Shown: piece after piece, positions 26,969-35,296 of the stretch
Layout: every line of letters begins with the position of its first letter
Numbering within the stretch: the first letter of the stretch is position 1
From: Bacillota bacterium
Lineage (GTDB): Bacteria > Bacillota > Clostridia > Peptostreptococcales > Anaerovoracaceae
NCBI GenBank assembly: GCA_017442785.1
Contig: JAFRZB010000042.1
Location: 1-64,000 of the forward strand
Length of the DNA: 64,000 bases
Direction of reading: 5' to 3'
Position numbers and translations under genes: made by a program
Notes under the pieces: generated by a model
What the model was told of the DNA's origin: nothing
What the model saw: the letters and a program-made list of their open reading frames with translations, nothing else
The model's database searches: none

Positions 26969-27382
26969 ATGCACAGCTATATACATAAGATCAAATACTA
27001 CGAGACGGACCGCATGGGCATAACCCACCATTCCAACTACATAAGGTGGATGGAGGAGGCCAGGCTGGACTGGCTCGAAGCGATAGGCTGGGGACTGGAC
27101 AGGATAGAGGAGACCGGAGTGGTATCTCCCGTGGTATCCATAACCAGCAATTTCAAACAGACCACCACCTTCCCGGAGGAGATAGAGATAAGCGTCTGCG
27201 TGGATGAGGTGAAGGGCGCAAGGCTGAGGCTGAGCTACGTAATGAAGAACGCAGCCGGAAAGACCGTTTTTACCGGACGATCGGAACACTGCTTTACGGA
27301 CAGCAGGGGCAAGGTCCTGAGGCTCGACAGGCAGCTTCCGGATCTGTACGAGGCGTTTCTGGCGCAGCAGGAGGAGATATAA
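26969..27382 (+). CDS. Acyl-CoA thioesterase, YbgC/4-hydroxybenzoyl-CoA type
   Basis: 137-residue hot-dog-fold enzyme that hydrolyses acyl-CoA or acyl-ACP thioesters. The family signature YYETDRMGITHHSNYIRWMEEAR near the N-terminus (split here by position: Asp in ETDRMG at about 14 is catalytic) is clear. The ggaggg ribosome site lies 12-14 bases upstream, a long spacing. The next gene, trpS, starts one base after its stop. Confidence 0.9.
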   Translation: MHSYIHKIKYYETDRMGITHHSNYIRWMEEARLDWLEAIGWGLDRIEETGVVSPVVSITSNFKQTTTFPEEIEISVCVDEVKGARLRLSYVMKNAAGKTVFTGRSEHCFTDSRGKVLRLDRQLPDLYEAFLAQQEEI

Positions 27383-28498
27383 ATGGAAAAGAGAGATAGA
27401 CAGATAATACTCACCGGGGACCGTCCTACAGGAAGGCTCCATCTGGGACACTACGTGGGGTCTTTAAAGCGCCGCGTGGAGCTTCAGAATTCCGGGAAGT
27501 TCGATGAGATAAACATACTCATTGCCGACGATCAGGCTCTTACCGACAATGCGGACAACCCCGGAAAGATAAGGGACAACATAATAAACGTGGTCCTGGA
27601 CTACCTCTCCGTCGGTCTGGACCCGGAAAAGACCACCATCTGCGTGCAGTCACAGCTTCCGGCCCTGCACGCCCTGACGTTCTACTACATGAACCTCGTC
27701 TCCACGGCGCGCCTTTCCAGGAACCCTACCGTTAAGGCCGAGATAGCCATGCGCGGCTTTGCGGACGAGGGTCTTCCGGCAGGCTTCTTTGCCTATCCGG
27801 TATCGCAGGCCGCGGACATTACGGCGTTCGACGCCACGGTGGTGCCCGTAGGAGAGGATCAGCTGCCCATGATAGAGCAGACCCGCGAGATAGTCGAGAA
27901 GTTCAACCGCACCTACGGCGAGACTCTGGTGATGCCCAAGGCCATGATACCCGAGAACGAGATGCAGAGGCGTCTCCCCGGCGTAGACGGAAAGGCCAAG
28001 ATGAGCAAGTCTTTAGGAAACTGCATCTATCTTTCCGACGATCCCAAGACCATAAAGAAGCAGGTGAACGGCAAGATGTTCACGGATCCTACGCATCTTA
28101 GGATAGAGGATCCGGGACACACCGAGGGCAACGTGGTGTTCACCTACCTGGACGCCTTCGCGACGGATGAGGACTTTGCGCTCTTCCTTCCGGAATACGC
28201 CAACCTTGATGAGCTTAAGGCTCACTACCGCAGGGGCGGCCTGGGGGACGGCACCTGCAAGAAGTTCCTTATAAACGTACTGGACAAGAACCTCGGTCCC
28301 ATACGCGCCGAAAGGGCAAAGTGGGCCGCCGACATAGACACGGTGTACGACATACTCAAGGCCGGTACGGAAAAGGCCAGGGAGACCACCAATGCCACGC
28401 TGGCGAGGGTCCAGAAGGCCATGCGCATAGATTACTTTACGGACCGCAGGATAACCTCCGAGTGGGAGGCTCTGCTTAAGGAAGCGGAGAAGAAGTGA
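27383..28498 (+). CDS. trpS: Tryptophanyl-tRNA synthetase
   Basis: Class I synthetase charging tRNA-Trp. ATP-binding HLGH at 20-23 in TGDRPTGRLHLGHYVGS and KMSKS at 206-210. 371 residues, about 40 longer than the compact Bacillus type, but fitting the longer clostridial form. Starts immediately after the thioesterase stop; no T-box leader can be present there, so tryptophan-dependent control at this gene would have to act further upstream, where I see none. Confidence 0.96.
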   Translation: MEKRDRQIILTGDRPTGRLHLGHYVGSLKRRVELQNSGKFDEINILIADDQALTDNADNPGKIRDNIINVVLDYLSVGLDPEKTTICVQSQLPALHALTFYYMNLVSTARLSRNPTVKAEIAMRGFADEGLPAGFFAYPVSQAADITAFDATVVPVGEDQLPMIEQTREIVEKFNRTYGETLVMPKAMIPENEMQRRLPGVDGKAKMSKSLGNCIYLSDDPKTIKKQVNGKMFTDPTHLRIEDPGHTEGNVVFTYLDAFATDEDFALFLPEYANLDELKAHYRRGGLGDGTCKKFLINVLDKNLGPIRAERAKWAADIDTVYDILKAGTEKARETTNATLARVQKAMRIDYFTDRRITSEWEALLKEAEKK

Positions 28499-29355
28499 GC
28501 GGTATCTGCGAGTGCCACGGGCACATTCTGATGAGAGGGGACCTTTCCGAGAACCTCGAAATGCTTAAAAGCTGCGGCGTCACATACTTCCGCGAGGGCG
28601 GGGATGCCGCGGGAAGGAGCGCCTTTGTAAAGCGCTTTCTTAAGGACTTCCCGGAATACGGCCTTGAGTACGTGACCCCCGTATTTGCTCTGCATAAAAA
28701 GGGCAGGTACGGCGGGATAGTGGGAAAGGCCTTCGAGAACAGCCGGGACTTCCTTTCTCTCGTAAGAGAGGCGGCGTCTCTTGGATCCGACTTCGTAAAG
28801 ATAATGTTCTCCGGCATAGTTACTTTTGAAAAGTACGGAGAGCTTTCCTGCGAGCCACTTTCCGCCTCGGAGATAAAGGAGCTGGTGAGCATTGCGCACG
28901 GCGAGGGCTTTGCCGTGATGGCTCATACCAACGGAAGAGACGCTTTTCTTGCTGCCGTGGAGGCCGGGACTGACAGCATAGAGCACGGGGTGTTCATAGA
29001 CGAGGAATGCCTGCATGCCCTTGCGGAGTCCGATAGCATTTGGGTGCCTACGGTAGCCGCTATCGCTGCCTTCGCGGGAAGGAGCGGCAGCGGAGAGAAG
29101 ACCCGCTGGGACGTAAGGCAGGGCTTCGACGCGCTTATAACAAGAAGGACTGTTGAGAGCCACATGGCTGCGGTAAGGCGAGGCCATGAGCTTGGGGCAA
29201 AGATAGCCGCGGGCGCCGACAGCGGAGCCTTTGCGGTGCCTCCCGGGAGCGGGACTCTCGCGGAGTACGCACTTCTTCGTGAATGCGGTCTTTCGGATGA
29301 GAGCATAACAGCCGCTAACGAGCTGATACGCGTGCGCTTTAAAAGACAGCGCTGA
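28495..29355 (+). CDS. Amidohydrolase-superfamily metal-dependent hydrolase
   Basis: 286 residues with the superfamily metal ligands: HxH at 8-10 (CHGHIL), a Lys in DFVKIM that could be carbamylated, His in MAHTNGRD, His in SIEHGVF and Asp in AAGADSGA. Short for the family because it lacks the flanking beta-sandwich domain. Begins with GTG overlapping the trpS stop by four bases (GTGA). Substrate unknown; imidazolonepropionase-like proteins are the nearest type that comes to mind. Confidence 0.85.
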   Translation: MSGICECHGHILMRGDLSENLEMLKSCGVTYFREGGDAAGRSAFVKRFLKDFPEYGLEYVTPVFALHKKGRYGGIVGKAFENSRDFLSLVREAASLGSDFVKIMFSGIVTFEKYGELSCEPLSASEIKELVSIAHGEGFAVMAHTNGRDAFLAAVEAGTDSIEHGVFIDEECLHALAESDSIWVPTVAAIAAFAGRSGSGEKTRWDVRQGFDALITRRTVESHMAAVRRGHELGAKIAAGADSGAFAVPPGSGTLAEYALLRECGLSDESITAANELIRVRFKRQR

Positions 29356-29363
29356 AAGGACAG

Positions 29364-30710
29364 ATGCAGGACAAAGGCTTTTACAAAAAAGTTGCGAGGA
29401 TAGCCATCCCGGTGGCGCTTCAGGGGCTCATAAGCAGCTCCCTTACGCTTTTGGACAACATGATGGTGAGCAGCCTGTCCGAGACTGCGCTCTCTTCGGT
29501 GAACCTGGGAGTGCAGCTTTTTAACATACAGTGGATGATGGTCTTCGGCTTCTGCACGGGCTGTTCCACCTTCCTTACGCAGTTCTGGGGCGCTCAGGAC
29601 AGAATGAACATACGCAGGGTGATGGGCTTTGCCATGATAAACACCATGGCCCTGAGCCTCATCTTCTTCTGCGCGGGCAGGTTCTTCCCCATGCAGGTGA
29701 TGAGCATATACACAAAGGATCCCTCTGCTGCCGCTCTGGGCGCGGATTATCTTAAGACCGCGTCCGTCAATTTCCTGCTGATAGCGGTCATAAACCCGCT
29801 GTCCACGAGCCTCAGGGCCACACAGCAGACTAAGATACCCATGTACATATCCTTCGGGGCCTTCTTTACGGACCTGTTCTTCAACTACTGCCTCATCTTC
29901 GGCAACTTCGGCTTCCCGAGGCTGGAGGTGAAGGGCGCGGCTCTTGCCACGGTAATGGCAAGAGTGCTGGAGTTCACGCTCATGGTACTTATGGTGTTCG
30001 TAAGGAAGAACCCGCTCAGGGGCTCCCTTAGGGAGCTGTTCTCCTTCGATAAGAATCTGGCCGTTAGGGTCTACAAGAACTCGGCCTTTACGACGCTCAA
30101 CGAAACACTCTGGAGCGGCGCCAACTCCGCGATGAGCGCGGCCTACGGACACATAGGAACGCTGCAGTTCGCGGCTTTCTCCGCCTCCATAACGGTAATG
30201 AACCTCTTCCTGATGTGCATGTTCAGCGTGGGAGACGCCTCCCTCATACTGATAGGCGCCAGGATAGGAGAGGGCAAACAGGACGAGGCCAGGGAGACAG
30301 CGGCAAAGCTCAGGCGGCTGGCCCTCATAATGGGTACTGTTGCGGGGGTGCTCATAGCGCTGCTGGCAGGCCTGATACTGAGGATATTCGATCTCAGCCC
30401 CGAGGGCTTTGCCATAGCAAGGCGGATAATGTACATCCACGCGGTGTTCTGCCCGCTCAACCTGGCGAACGGAGTGATGGTGTCCGGCATACTGCGCGCT
30501 GGCGGAGACACAAGGTTCGCCGCGATATCCGAGATACTTATGATGTGGGTGATAAGCGTGCCGCTGTCGTTTGCCGGCGCGCTGTGGCTTAAGCTTCCGA
30601 TAACTACGGTGGTGCTTATGGTGCAGGCGGAGCCGGTGATAAAGTTCTTCGTGCTCACGAGGCGCTTTAAGTCCGGCAAGTGGCTCAACAACATGATAGA
30701 AGGGCTCTAG
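29364..30710 (+). CDS. MATE-family multidrug/metabolite exporter
   Basis: 448 residues, about 12 membrane segments in two halves. N-terminal IPVALQGLISSSLTLLDNMMVS and the QFWGAQD element are characteristic of MATE (NorM-like) Na+ or H+ coupled exporters. Starts 9 bases after the amidohydrolase gene. Substrate unknown. Confidence 0.93.
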   Translation: MQDKGFYKKVARIAIPVALQGLISSSLTLLDNMMVSSLSETALSSVNLGVQLFNIQWMMVFGFCTGCSTFLTQFWGAQDRMNIRRVMGFAMINTMALSLIFFCAGRFFPMQVMSIYTKDPSAAALGADYLKTASVNFLLIAVINPLSTSLRATQQTKIPMYISFGAFFTDLFFNYCLIFGNFGFPRLEVKGAALATVMARVLEFTLMVLMVFVRKNPLRGSLRELFSFDKNLAVRVYKNSAFTTLNETLWSGANSAMSAAYGHIGTLQFAAFSASITVMNLFLMCMFSVGDASLILIGARIGEGKQDEARETAAKLRRLALIMGTVAGVLIALLAGLILRIFDLSPEGFAIARRIMYIHAVFCPLNLANGVMVSGILRAGGDTRFAAISEILMMWVISVPLSFAGALWLKLPITTVVLMVQAEPVIKFFVLTRRFKSGKWLNNMIEGL

Positions 30711-30729
30711 CCCGGGGCGAGGCGCGGAC

Positions 30730-31440
30730 ATGACATACCCAAACAGCAGAAAAAAAATACTTGTCTCGGCAGTGATAAACACGCTGATAGCGCTGATGGT
30801 GCTGGGCGCCTTTCTTTACATGTTTCTCAGAAGGTCCGGAGGCATGCTCAGCTCGGCCGGCCTTTCGGCCCTTAAATACTTTACTACTCTTTCGAACATC
30901 TACGACGGCATAATATCCGCCGTGCTTGCGGTGCAGCTTTTCGGGACCGCTTCCGGCAGGCGGGAGGGGCCTTCACGCGCCGTCTTTCTGATAAAGCATA
31001 CCGCGGTGGCAGCCGTGAGCGTAACCTTCCTTGTCGTGATACTTTTCCTGGGGCCCCTGTACAGCTACCCGGCCATGTTCCGCGGGGCGAATCTCTGGCT
31101 CCACCTTATAGTACCGGTGCTCTCCATAATTGAGTTCGTCGTACTGGAGGATTATTGGTACATAAGCTTTAAGCAGAGCTTTCTCTGCATGCTCCCGGTC
31201 TTTGTCTACGGGATCTTTTATCTGATCAACATACTCAGGAACGGCACGGGGAGATGGCCGGACCCCGCAGACTTCTACGGCTTTACCCGCTGGGGCCTTC
31301 CCGCGGGGATGGTCATTTTCGCCGTGATAATGATAATCGGATGGGCAGCCGGGCTGGCGCTTCGCGCCCGTATTTGGTATAATCAACGCAGGAAGCAGCA
31401 GAGGATGCCCGTCGGAGGAGAAGATGACAAGGCTCAGTGA
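30730..31440 (+). CDS. Pr6Pr-like six-segment membrane protein
   Basis: 236 residues with about six membrane segments. YFTTLSNIYDG after segment 1, LWLHLIVPVLSIIEF in the middle and YGIFYLINILRNGTG near the end resemble Pr6Pr/FAR-17a-like integral membrane proteins, whose function in bacteria is unknown. Its last 17 bases overlap the cdd gene, so it leads the nucleoside salvage operon; whether it takes part in nucleoside handling is only suggested by position. Confidence 0.75.
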   Translation: MTYPNSRKKILVSAVINTLIALMVLGAFLYMFLRRSGGMLSSAGLSALKYFTTLSNIYDGIISAVLAVQLFGTASGRREGPSRAVFLIKHTAVAAVSVTFLVVILFLGPLYSYPAMFRGANLWLHLIVPVLSIIEFVVLEDYWYISFKQSFLCMLPVFVYGIFYLINILRNGTGRWPDPADFYGFTRWGLPAGMVIFAVIMIIGWAAGLALRARIWYNQRRKQQRMPVGGEDDKAQ

Positions 31441-31876
31441 AAAGAAAAAGAAGGAACTGGCAGCTGCGGCACTTGAGGTCAGGAAGCGCGCCTACGCGCC
31501 GTTTTCCGGCCATGCCGTAGGCGCAGCTCTGCTTGCGGAGGACGGGAGCGTCTTCACGGGCTGCAACATAGAGAACAGCGCCTATTCTCCCACAATATGC
31601 GCGGAGAGGGCAGCCTTTGCAAAGGCAGTAAGCGAGGGCTTCAGGAAGTTTATGGCAATAGCCGTTGCCGGAGGCTTTGAGGAGGTCCCTGAGGGCTACT
31701 GCGCCCCCTGCGGTGTCTGCCGCCAGGTAATGGCGGAGTTCTGCGGAAAGGACTTCATCATTCTGCTTGTGCGCACGCCGGAAGACAGAAGGGAATACAC
31801 GCTGGAGGAGATCTTTCCCCTGGCGTTCAGGATAGAAGAAACGGAAGGGAGACCTTCGGGAAAGGAGGCGCCGTGA
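31424..31876 (+). CDS. cdd: Cytidine deaminase
   Basis: Zinc enzyme converting cytidine and deoxycytidine to uridine and deoxyuridine. Family motifs: GCNIENSAYSPTICAERAAF containing the first zinc Cys and catalytic Glu, and PCGVCRQ with two zinc Cys. 150 residues, normally about 130-140; a short charged C-terminal tail is extra. Ribosome site ggagga lies inside the preceding coding sequence; the stop overlaps the deoC GTG in GTGA. Confidence 0.96.
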   Translation: MTRLSEKKKKELAAAALEVRKRAYAPFSGHAVGAALLAEDGSVFTGCNIENSAYSPTICAERAAFAKAVSEGFRKFMAIAVAGGFEEVPEGYCAPCGVCRQVMAEFCGKDFIILLVRTPEDRREYTLEEIFPLAFRIEETEGRPSGKEAP

Positions 31877-32553
31877 CCATTCAGGAGATACTGTCCAGGT
31901 GCGACCACACGCTGCTTAAGCAGACCGCCGTGTGGAAGGACATCCAGGCCGTGATCGACGACGGCATAAAGTACCGCACTGCAAGCGCCTGCATACCCCC
32001 GGTGTTCGTAAAGAGGGCCGCAGAGTACGCGGCAGGAAGGCTTCCCATATGCACCGTGATAGGCTTTCCCAACGGCTACAGCACCGCTGCGGCAAAGGTC
32101 TTTGAGGCCCGGGACGCGATAGCAAACGGCGCTTCCGAGATAGACATGGTGATGGACATAGCGGCTCTTAAGGCCGGCAACGACGCCTTCGTTCTGGCGG
32201 AGATAAAAAGGGTCAGGGAAGCCTGCGGGGAGCACATCCTCAAGGTGATAATAGAGACCTGCCTCCTTTCAAGGGACGAGAAGCTGCGCGCCTGCAGCAT
32301 AGTGTCTTCCTCCGGAGCGGATTACATAAAGACCTCTACAGGGTTCTCCCTGGGAGGCGCCACGAGGGAGGACGTAAAGCTTCTGAGGTCAAACTGCGCG
32401 GAGCACGTCAAGGTGAAGGCGGCGGGCGGAATAGCGGACCTTAAGGACGCTGAGGAATTCATAGAGCTGGGAGCGGACAGGCTCGGGACCAGCCGCATAG
32501 TAAAGGCGGTAAAGGACCTGGAGAGCAAATGGCAGATCCATGCGAATGTATGA
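31873..32553 (+). CDS. deoC: Deoxyribose-phosphate aldolase
   Basis: Splits deoxyribose 5-phosphate to glyceraldehyde 3-phosphate and acetaldehyde. Schiff-base Lys153 in YIKTSTGF; the second active-site Lys in VKAAGGI. 226 residues. Begins with GTG, with aaaggagg five bases upstream. Together with the phosphorylase downstream it feeds nucleoside sugars into glycolysis. Confidence 0.97.
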   Translation: MTIQEILSRCDHTLLKQTAVWKDIQAVIDDGIKYRTASACIPPVFVKRAAEYAAGRLPICTVIGFPNGYSTAAAKVFEARDAIANGASEIDMVMDIAALKAGNDAFVLAEIKRVREACGEHILKVIIETCLLSRDEKLRACSIVSSSGADYIKTSTGFSLGGATREDVKLLRSNCAEHVKVKAAGGIADLKDAEEFIELGADRLGTSRIVKAVKDLESKWQIHANV

Positions 32554-33841
32554 TATCATAAAAAAGAAGAGGGACGGCGGAAGGCTGACGAAGAAGGAGA
32601 TAGACTACTTCGTAAGCGGCTACACCAAAGGGCGCGTGCCGGATTACCAGGCCGCGGCTCTTTGCATGGCCATATACTATAAAGGCATGGACCTTGACGA
32701 GACCACCGCTCTTACTCTTGCAATAAAGGATTCCGGAGACACCCTGGACCTGGATCTGGGGGGCGTCAGGGTGGACAAGCATTCCACCGGAGGCGTCGGA
32801 GACAAGACCAGCCTCATAGTGGCTCCTCTTGCGGCATGCTGCGGCATAAAGGTGGCCAAGATATCCGGAAGGGGCCTGGGGCACACCGGCGGAACGGTGG
32901 ACAAGCTTGAGACCATTAAGGGCTACAGGACGGATCTTTCCACCGCGGAGTTCGCAAAGATAGTAAGGACCGCGGGCGTTTCCGTAATAGGGCAGAGCGG
33001 CAACTTTGCCCCTGCGGACAAGAAGCTCTACGCCTTAAGAGACGTTACGGCTACAGTGGAGAGCGTCCCGCTGATAGTCTCAAGCATCATGGGAAAAAAG
33101 CTCGCCGCCAACGACGACTGCATAGTCCTGGACGTAAAGTGCGGCAGCGGATCCTTCATGAAGAGCAGGGAGAACGCCGAGGAGCTGGCAAGGCAGATGG
33201 TGAGCGTCGGAAGGAATGCCGGAAAGGAAGTCTGCGCGCTCATCACGGACATGGACAGGCCTTTGGGCAATGCCGTGGGCAACGCGCTCGAGGTAATAGA
33301 GGCCATAGAGACGCTCAGGGGCGGCGGCCCGGAGGATCTAAGGGAGCTGAGCCTTGCGCTTACGGCGCAGATGCTTCGCCTTGCGGGCATGGGCAGCACC
33401 GAGGAATGTGCGCAGACCGCAAGGAAGGCGCTGGACTCCGGAAAGGCTCTGAACACCTTCGCGGAGATGGTGGAGCTGCAGGGCGGAGATCCGGTCTGGG
33501 TGTACCACACGGACAGATTCCCCGCAGCGGAGCACTCTCTGGAAGTGATCTCCCCCGCGGACGGATACATAAGCAGGGTGGATACGGAGAAGTACGGCGA
33601 GGTGAGCCTGATACTCGGCGCCGGACGCAACACGAAGGACGATAAGATAGACCCCGCAGCGGGCTTCATACTTAAGAAAAAGACGGGTGACGCAGTGCGC
33701 CGCGGGGACGTCATAGCGACGCTCTATACCACGGACAAACCGCAGGCTCTTGAGGAGGCCGCGGAGATGATGCTCTCGGCAACGGTGTTCTCGGAGGAGG
33801 CGCCCGAGCCCGTGCCGCTGATCCTGGGAATGATAGAATAG
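32540..33841 (+). CDS. pdp: Pyrimidine-nucleoside (thymidine/uridine) phosphorylase
   Basis: Phosphorolyses uridine, thymidine and deoxyuridine. 433 residues. The signature runs through DKHSTGGVGDKTSLI, SGRGLGHTGGTVDKLE and the CGSGSFMK segment that contacts phosphate. The start overlaps deoC by 14 bases; ATG at 32540 or the ATG two codons later are both possible. Substrate range (pdp versus deoA) cannot be separated by eye. Confidence 0.95.
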   Translation: MRMYDIIKKKRDGGRLTKKEIDYFVSGYTKGRVPDYQAAALCMAIYYKGMDLDETTALTLAIKDSGDTLDLDLGGVRVDKHSTGGVGDKTSLIVAPLAACCGIKVAKISGRGLGHTGGTVDKLETIKGYRTDLSTAEFAKIVRTAGVSVIGQSGNFAPADKKLYALRDVTATVESVPLIVSSIMGKKLAANDDCIVLDVKCGSGSFMKSRENAEELARQMVSVGRNAGKEVCALITDMDRPLGNAVGNALEVIEAIETLRGGGPEDLRELSLALTAQMLRLAGMGSTEECAQTARKALDSGKALNTFAEMVELQGGDPVWVYHTDRFPAAEHSLEVISPADGYISRVDTEKYGEVSLILGAGRNTKDDKIDPAAGFILKKKTGDAVRRGDVIATLYTTDKPQALEEAAEMMLSATVFSEEAPEPVPLILGMIE

Positions 33842-33860
33842 CCGTTAAAAGGAGAGGAAC

Positions 33861-34610
33861 ATGAAAGAGGTATTGATAAAGGAAAGGACTCTCCCCGAGA
33901 GCTACCACGCGGCGCTTCTGGCGCTCAGCAGGGAGGGCGAGATAAGCGACTGCGCGGACTGGAACACCACCCAGAAGGAGCTCTCGATGACCTTTCAGGT
34001 GCAGGAGCCCCTGGCCGAGCCCATGATAAGCAAGCTCTTCATAGGAGGCCCCGAGGAGCTGGAGCAGTACCGCCAGGAGATGCTGGACGGCATACTGGAT
34101 TTCGAGGTGGCCGCGGGCAAGTGGGCCTACACCTACCACGAGAGGATGGCGGAGCAGTTCCCCTTCATAGTTGAGGAGCTCAAAAGGAATCCCAGCTCAA
34201 GAAGGGCGGTGCTTCTGATAAGGGACTGGAGGAAGGACAGCGCGTCCGACGACCCTGCATGTCTTCAGCACATACAGTACTTCATAAGGAACGGAAAGCT
34301 GGACTGCGTGGTGCTGTTCAGGAGCAACGATGCCTGCAAGGCCACATACATGAACGCCTTTGCCCTGATAATGCTTCAGGCGAGGTTCGCGGAGCAGCTC
34401 GGCGTAGGGGTGGGGACCTACACCCACAGAGCCAGCAGCTTCCACTGCTATGAGAAGGACTTCCACATGCTGGAGGGCTACGTCCGCCGCATAGAGACGG
34501 AGGACATAGACGATCTTACCTTCGACTACGTTGACGGATGGAAGGACATGATGGAGGACGCCCAGCCTGAGATAGCGGCAAGGGTGGAGGAGCTCCGGGC
34601 AAGAGCATAA
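33861..34610 (+). CDS. Thymidylate-synthase-fold protein, atypical
   Basis: 249 residues. The C-terminal half matches the ThyA (PF00303) active site: Cys134 in DDPACLQHIQYFI where ThyA has the catalytic PCH, then LFRSND (ThyA RSxD), MNAFALIML (dUMP-binding Asn), GVGVGTYTH and FHCY (HxY). The N-terminal third is short and does not show the usual ThyA opening. It resembles the archaeal-type or dUMP/dCMP hydroxymethylase branch more than bacterial ThyA. It follows cdd, deoC and the phosphorylase in one operon, so a role in making dTMP from salvaged deoxyuridine is plausible. Alternatives are a hydroxymethylase or an inactive relative. Confidence 0.72.
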   Translation: MKEVLIKERTLPESYHAALLALSREGEISDCADWNTTQKELSMTFQVQEPLAEPMISKLFIGGPEELEQYRQEMLDGILDFEVAAGKWAYTYHERMAEQFPFIVEELKRNPSSRRAVLLIRDWRKDSASDDPACLQHIQYFIRNGKLDCVVLFRSNDACKATYMNAFALIMLQARFAEQLGVGVGTYTHRASSFHCYEKDFHMLEGYVRRIETEDIDDLTFDYVDGWKDMMEDAQPEIAARVEELRARA

Positions 34611-34618
34611 AAAAATAC

Positions 34619-34643
34619 GGCGGCGCTGCGGCGCCGCCTTTTT
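34619..34643. terminator. Terminator between the nucleoside operon and the convergent gene
   Basis: Perfect 8-bp stem ggcggcgc/gcgccgcc with loop tgcg, T5 on one side and an A run on the other, so it can serve both strands. Confidence 0.88.
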
Positions 34644-34653
34644 CATTGTCTGA

Positions 34654-35217
34654 TCATGCCCAGGGGTCCTTGGACCTGGGATCTTTTATCTGCACCATCA
34701 GGAACTGTTCGTTTAAGAACCATTCGCCGGTGGATGCTTTTCTCTTTAAAGTAACATAACGAAGACTGTCCGCTCCGCTGCTTGTAAAGTACAGCGCATA
34801 GTAGCCTACGCTGAGGTTCTGCTTTGACTGAGGAAGCTCGTTTATTACGAGCTTATACGGATCCTTATGCGGCGTGTAGTCGTTGTCGGGAGTTGCGCCC
34901 TCAAAATAAGAGAAGGGAATGTAGTCCTGACCGTCCGCGAACCTGTCCGCTAAAAACTGCCTCTCGAACTCGGAAAGGCCCTTCGGGCCGCTGAGGTACT
35001 CCAGCATCCTGAAACACTCTTCCTTATCCTTCGGATAGACGCAGAGCGCAAGAAGCACCATGGCAGCGGTATTCTGCGGCTGCTTAAGATCGCAGTCGCT
35101 CATGGCCTTCATATCCTCCAGCGTCTCGGGGAGCTTTCTGAAGAAGAAGGTCCAGCTTTCGGTGGGCGTCTTCTCCCATTTGGTGTGAGTTCCTGTATAT
35201 TCGTTGAATCTGGACAT
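34654..35217 (-). CDS. Conserved hypothetical cytosolic protein
   Basis: 187 residues, no signal or membrane segment. Features: an N-terminal part with SWTFFFRKLPETLEDMK, a helical middle, and a beta-rich end (LVINELPQSKQNLSVGYYALYF). I do not recognise a function. Ribosome site taggagga is 10 bases upstream and a TATAAT lies at 35238-35243 on the same strand. Confidence 0.75.
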   Translation of the reverse strand: MSRFNEYTGTHTKWEKTPTESWTFFFRKLPETLEDMKAMSDCDLKQPQNTAAMVLLALCVYPKDKEECFRMLEYLSGPKGLSEFERQFLADRFADGQDYIPFSYFEGATPDNDYTPHKDPYKLVINELPQSKQNLSVGYYALYFTSSGADSLRYVTLKRKASTGEWFLNEQFLMVQIKDPRSKDPWA

Positions 35218-35237
35218 CTCTGTATCCTCCTATGCCA

Positions 35238-35243
35238 ATTATA
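35238..35243 (-). promoter_or_regulatory. -10 box of the hypothetical gene
   Basis: TATAAT on the minus strand, 20 bp before the ATG at 35217, between this gene and the end of the PucR gene. Confidence 0.5.
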
Positions 35244-35296
35244 CCGCGCCTGCGGCGGGTGTAAAGTGAAATCCTCTACACAAAGCCGCGCCGGCG

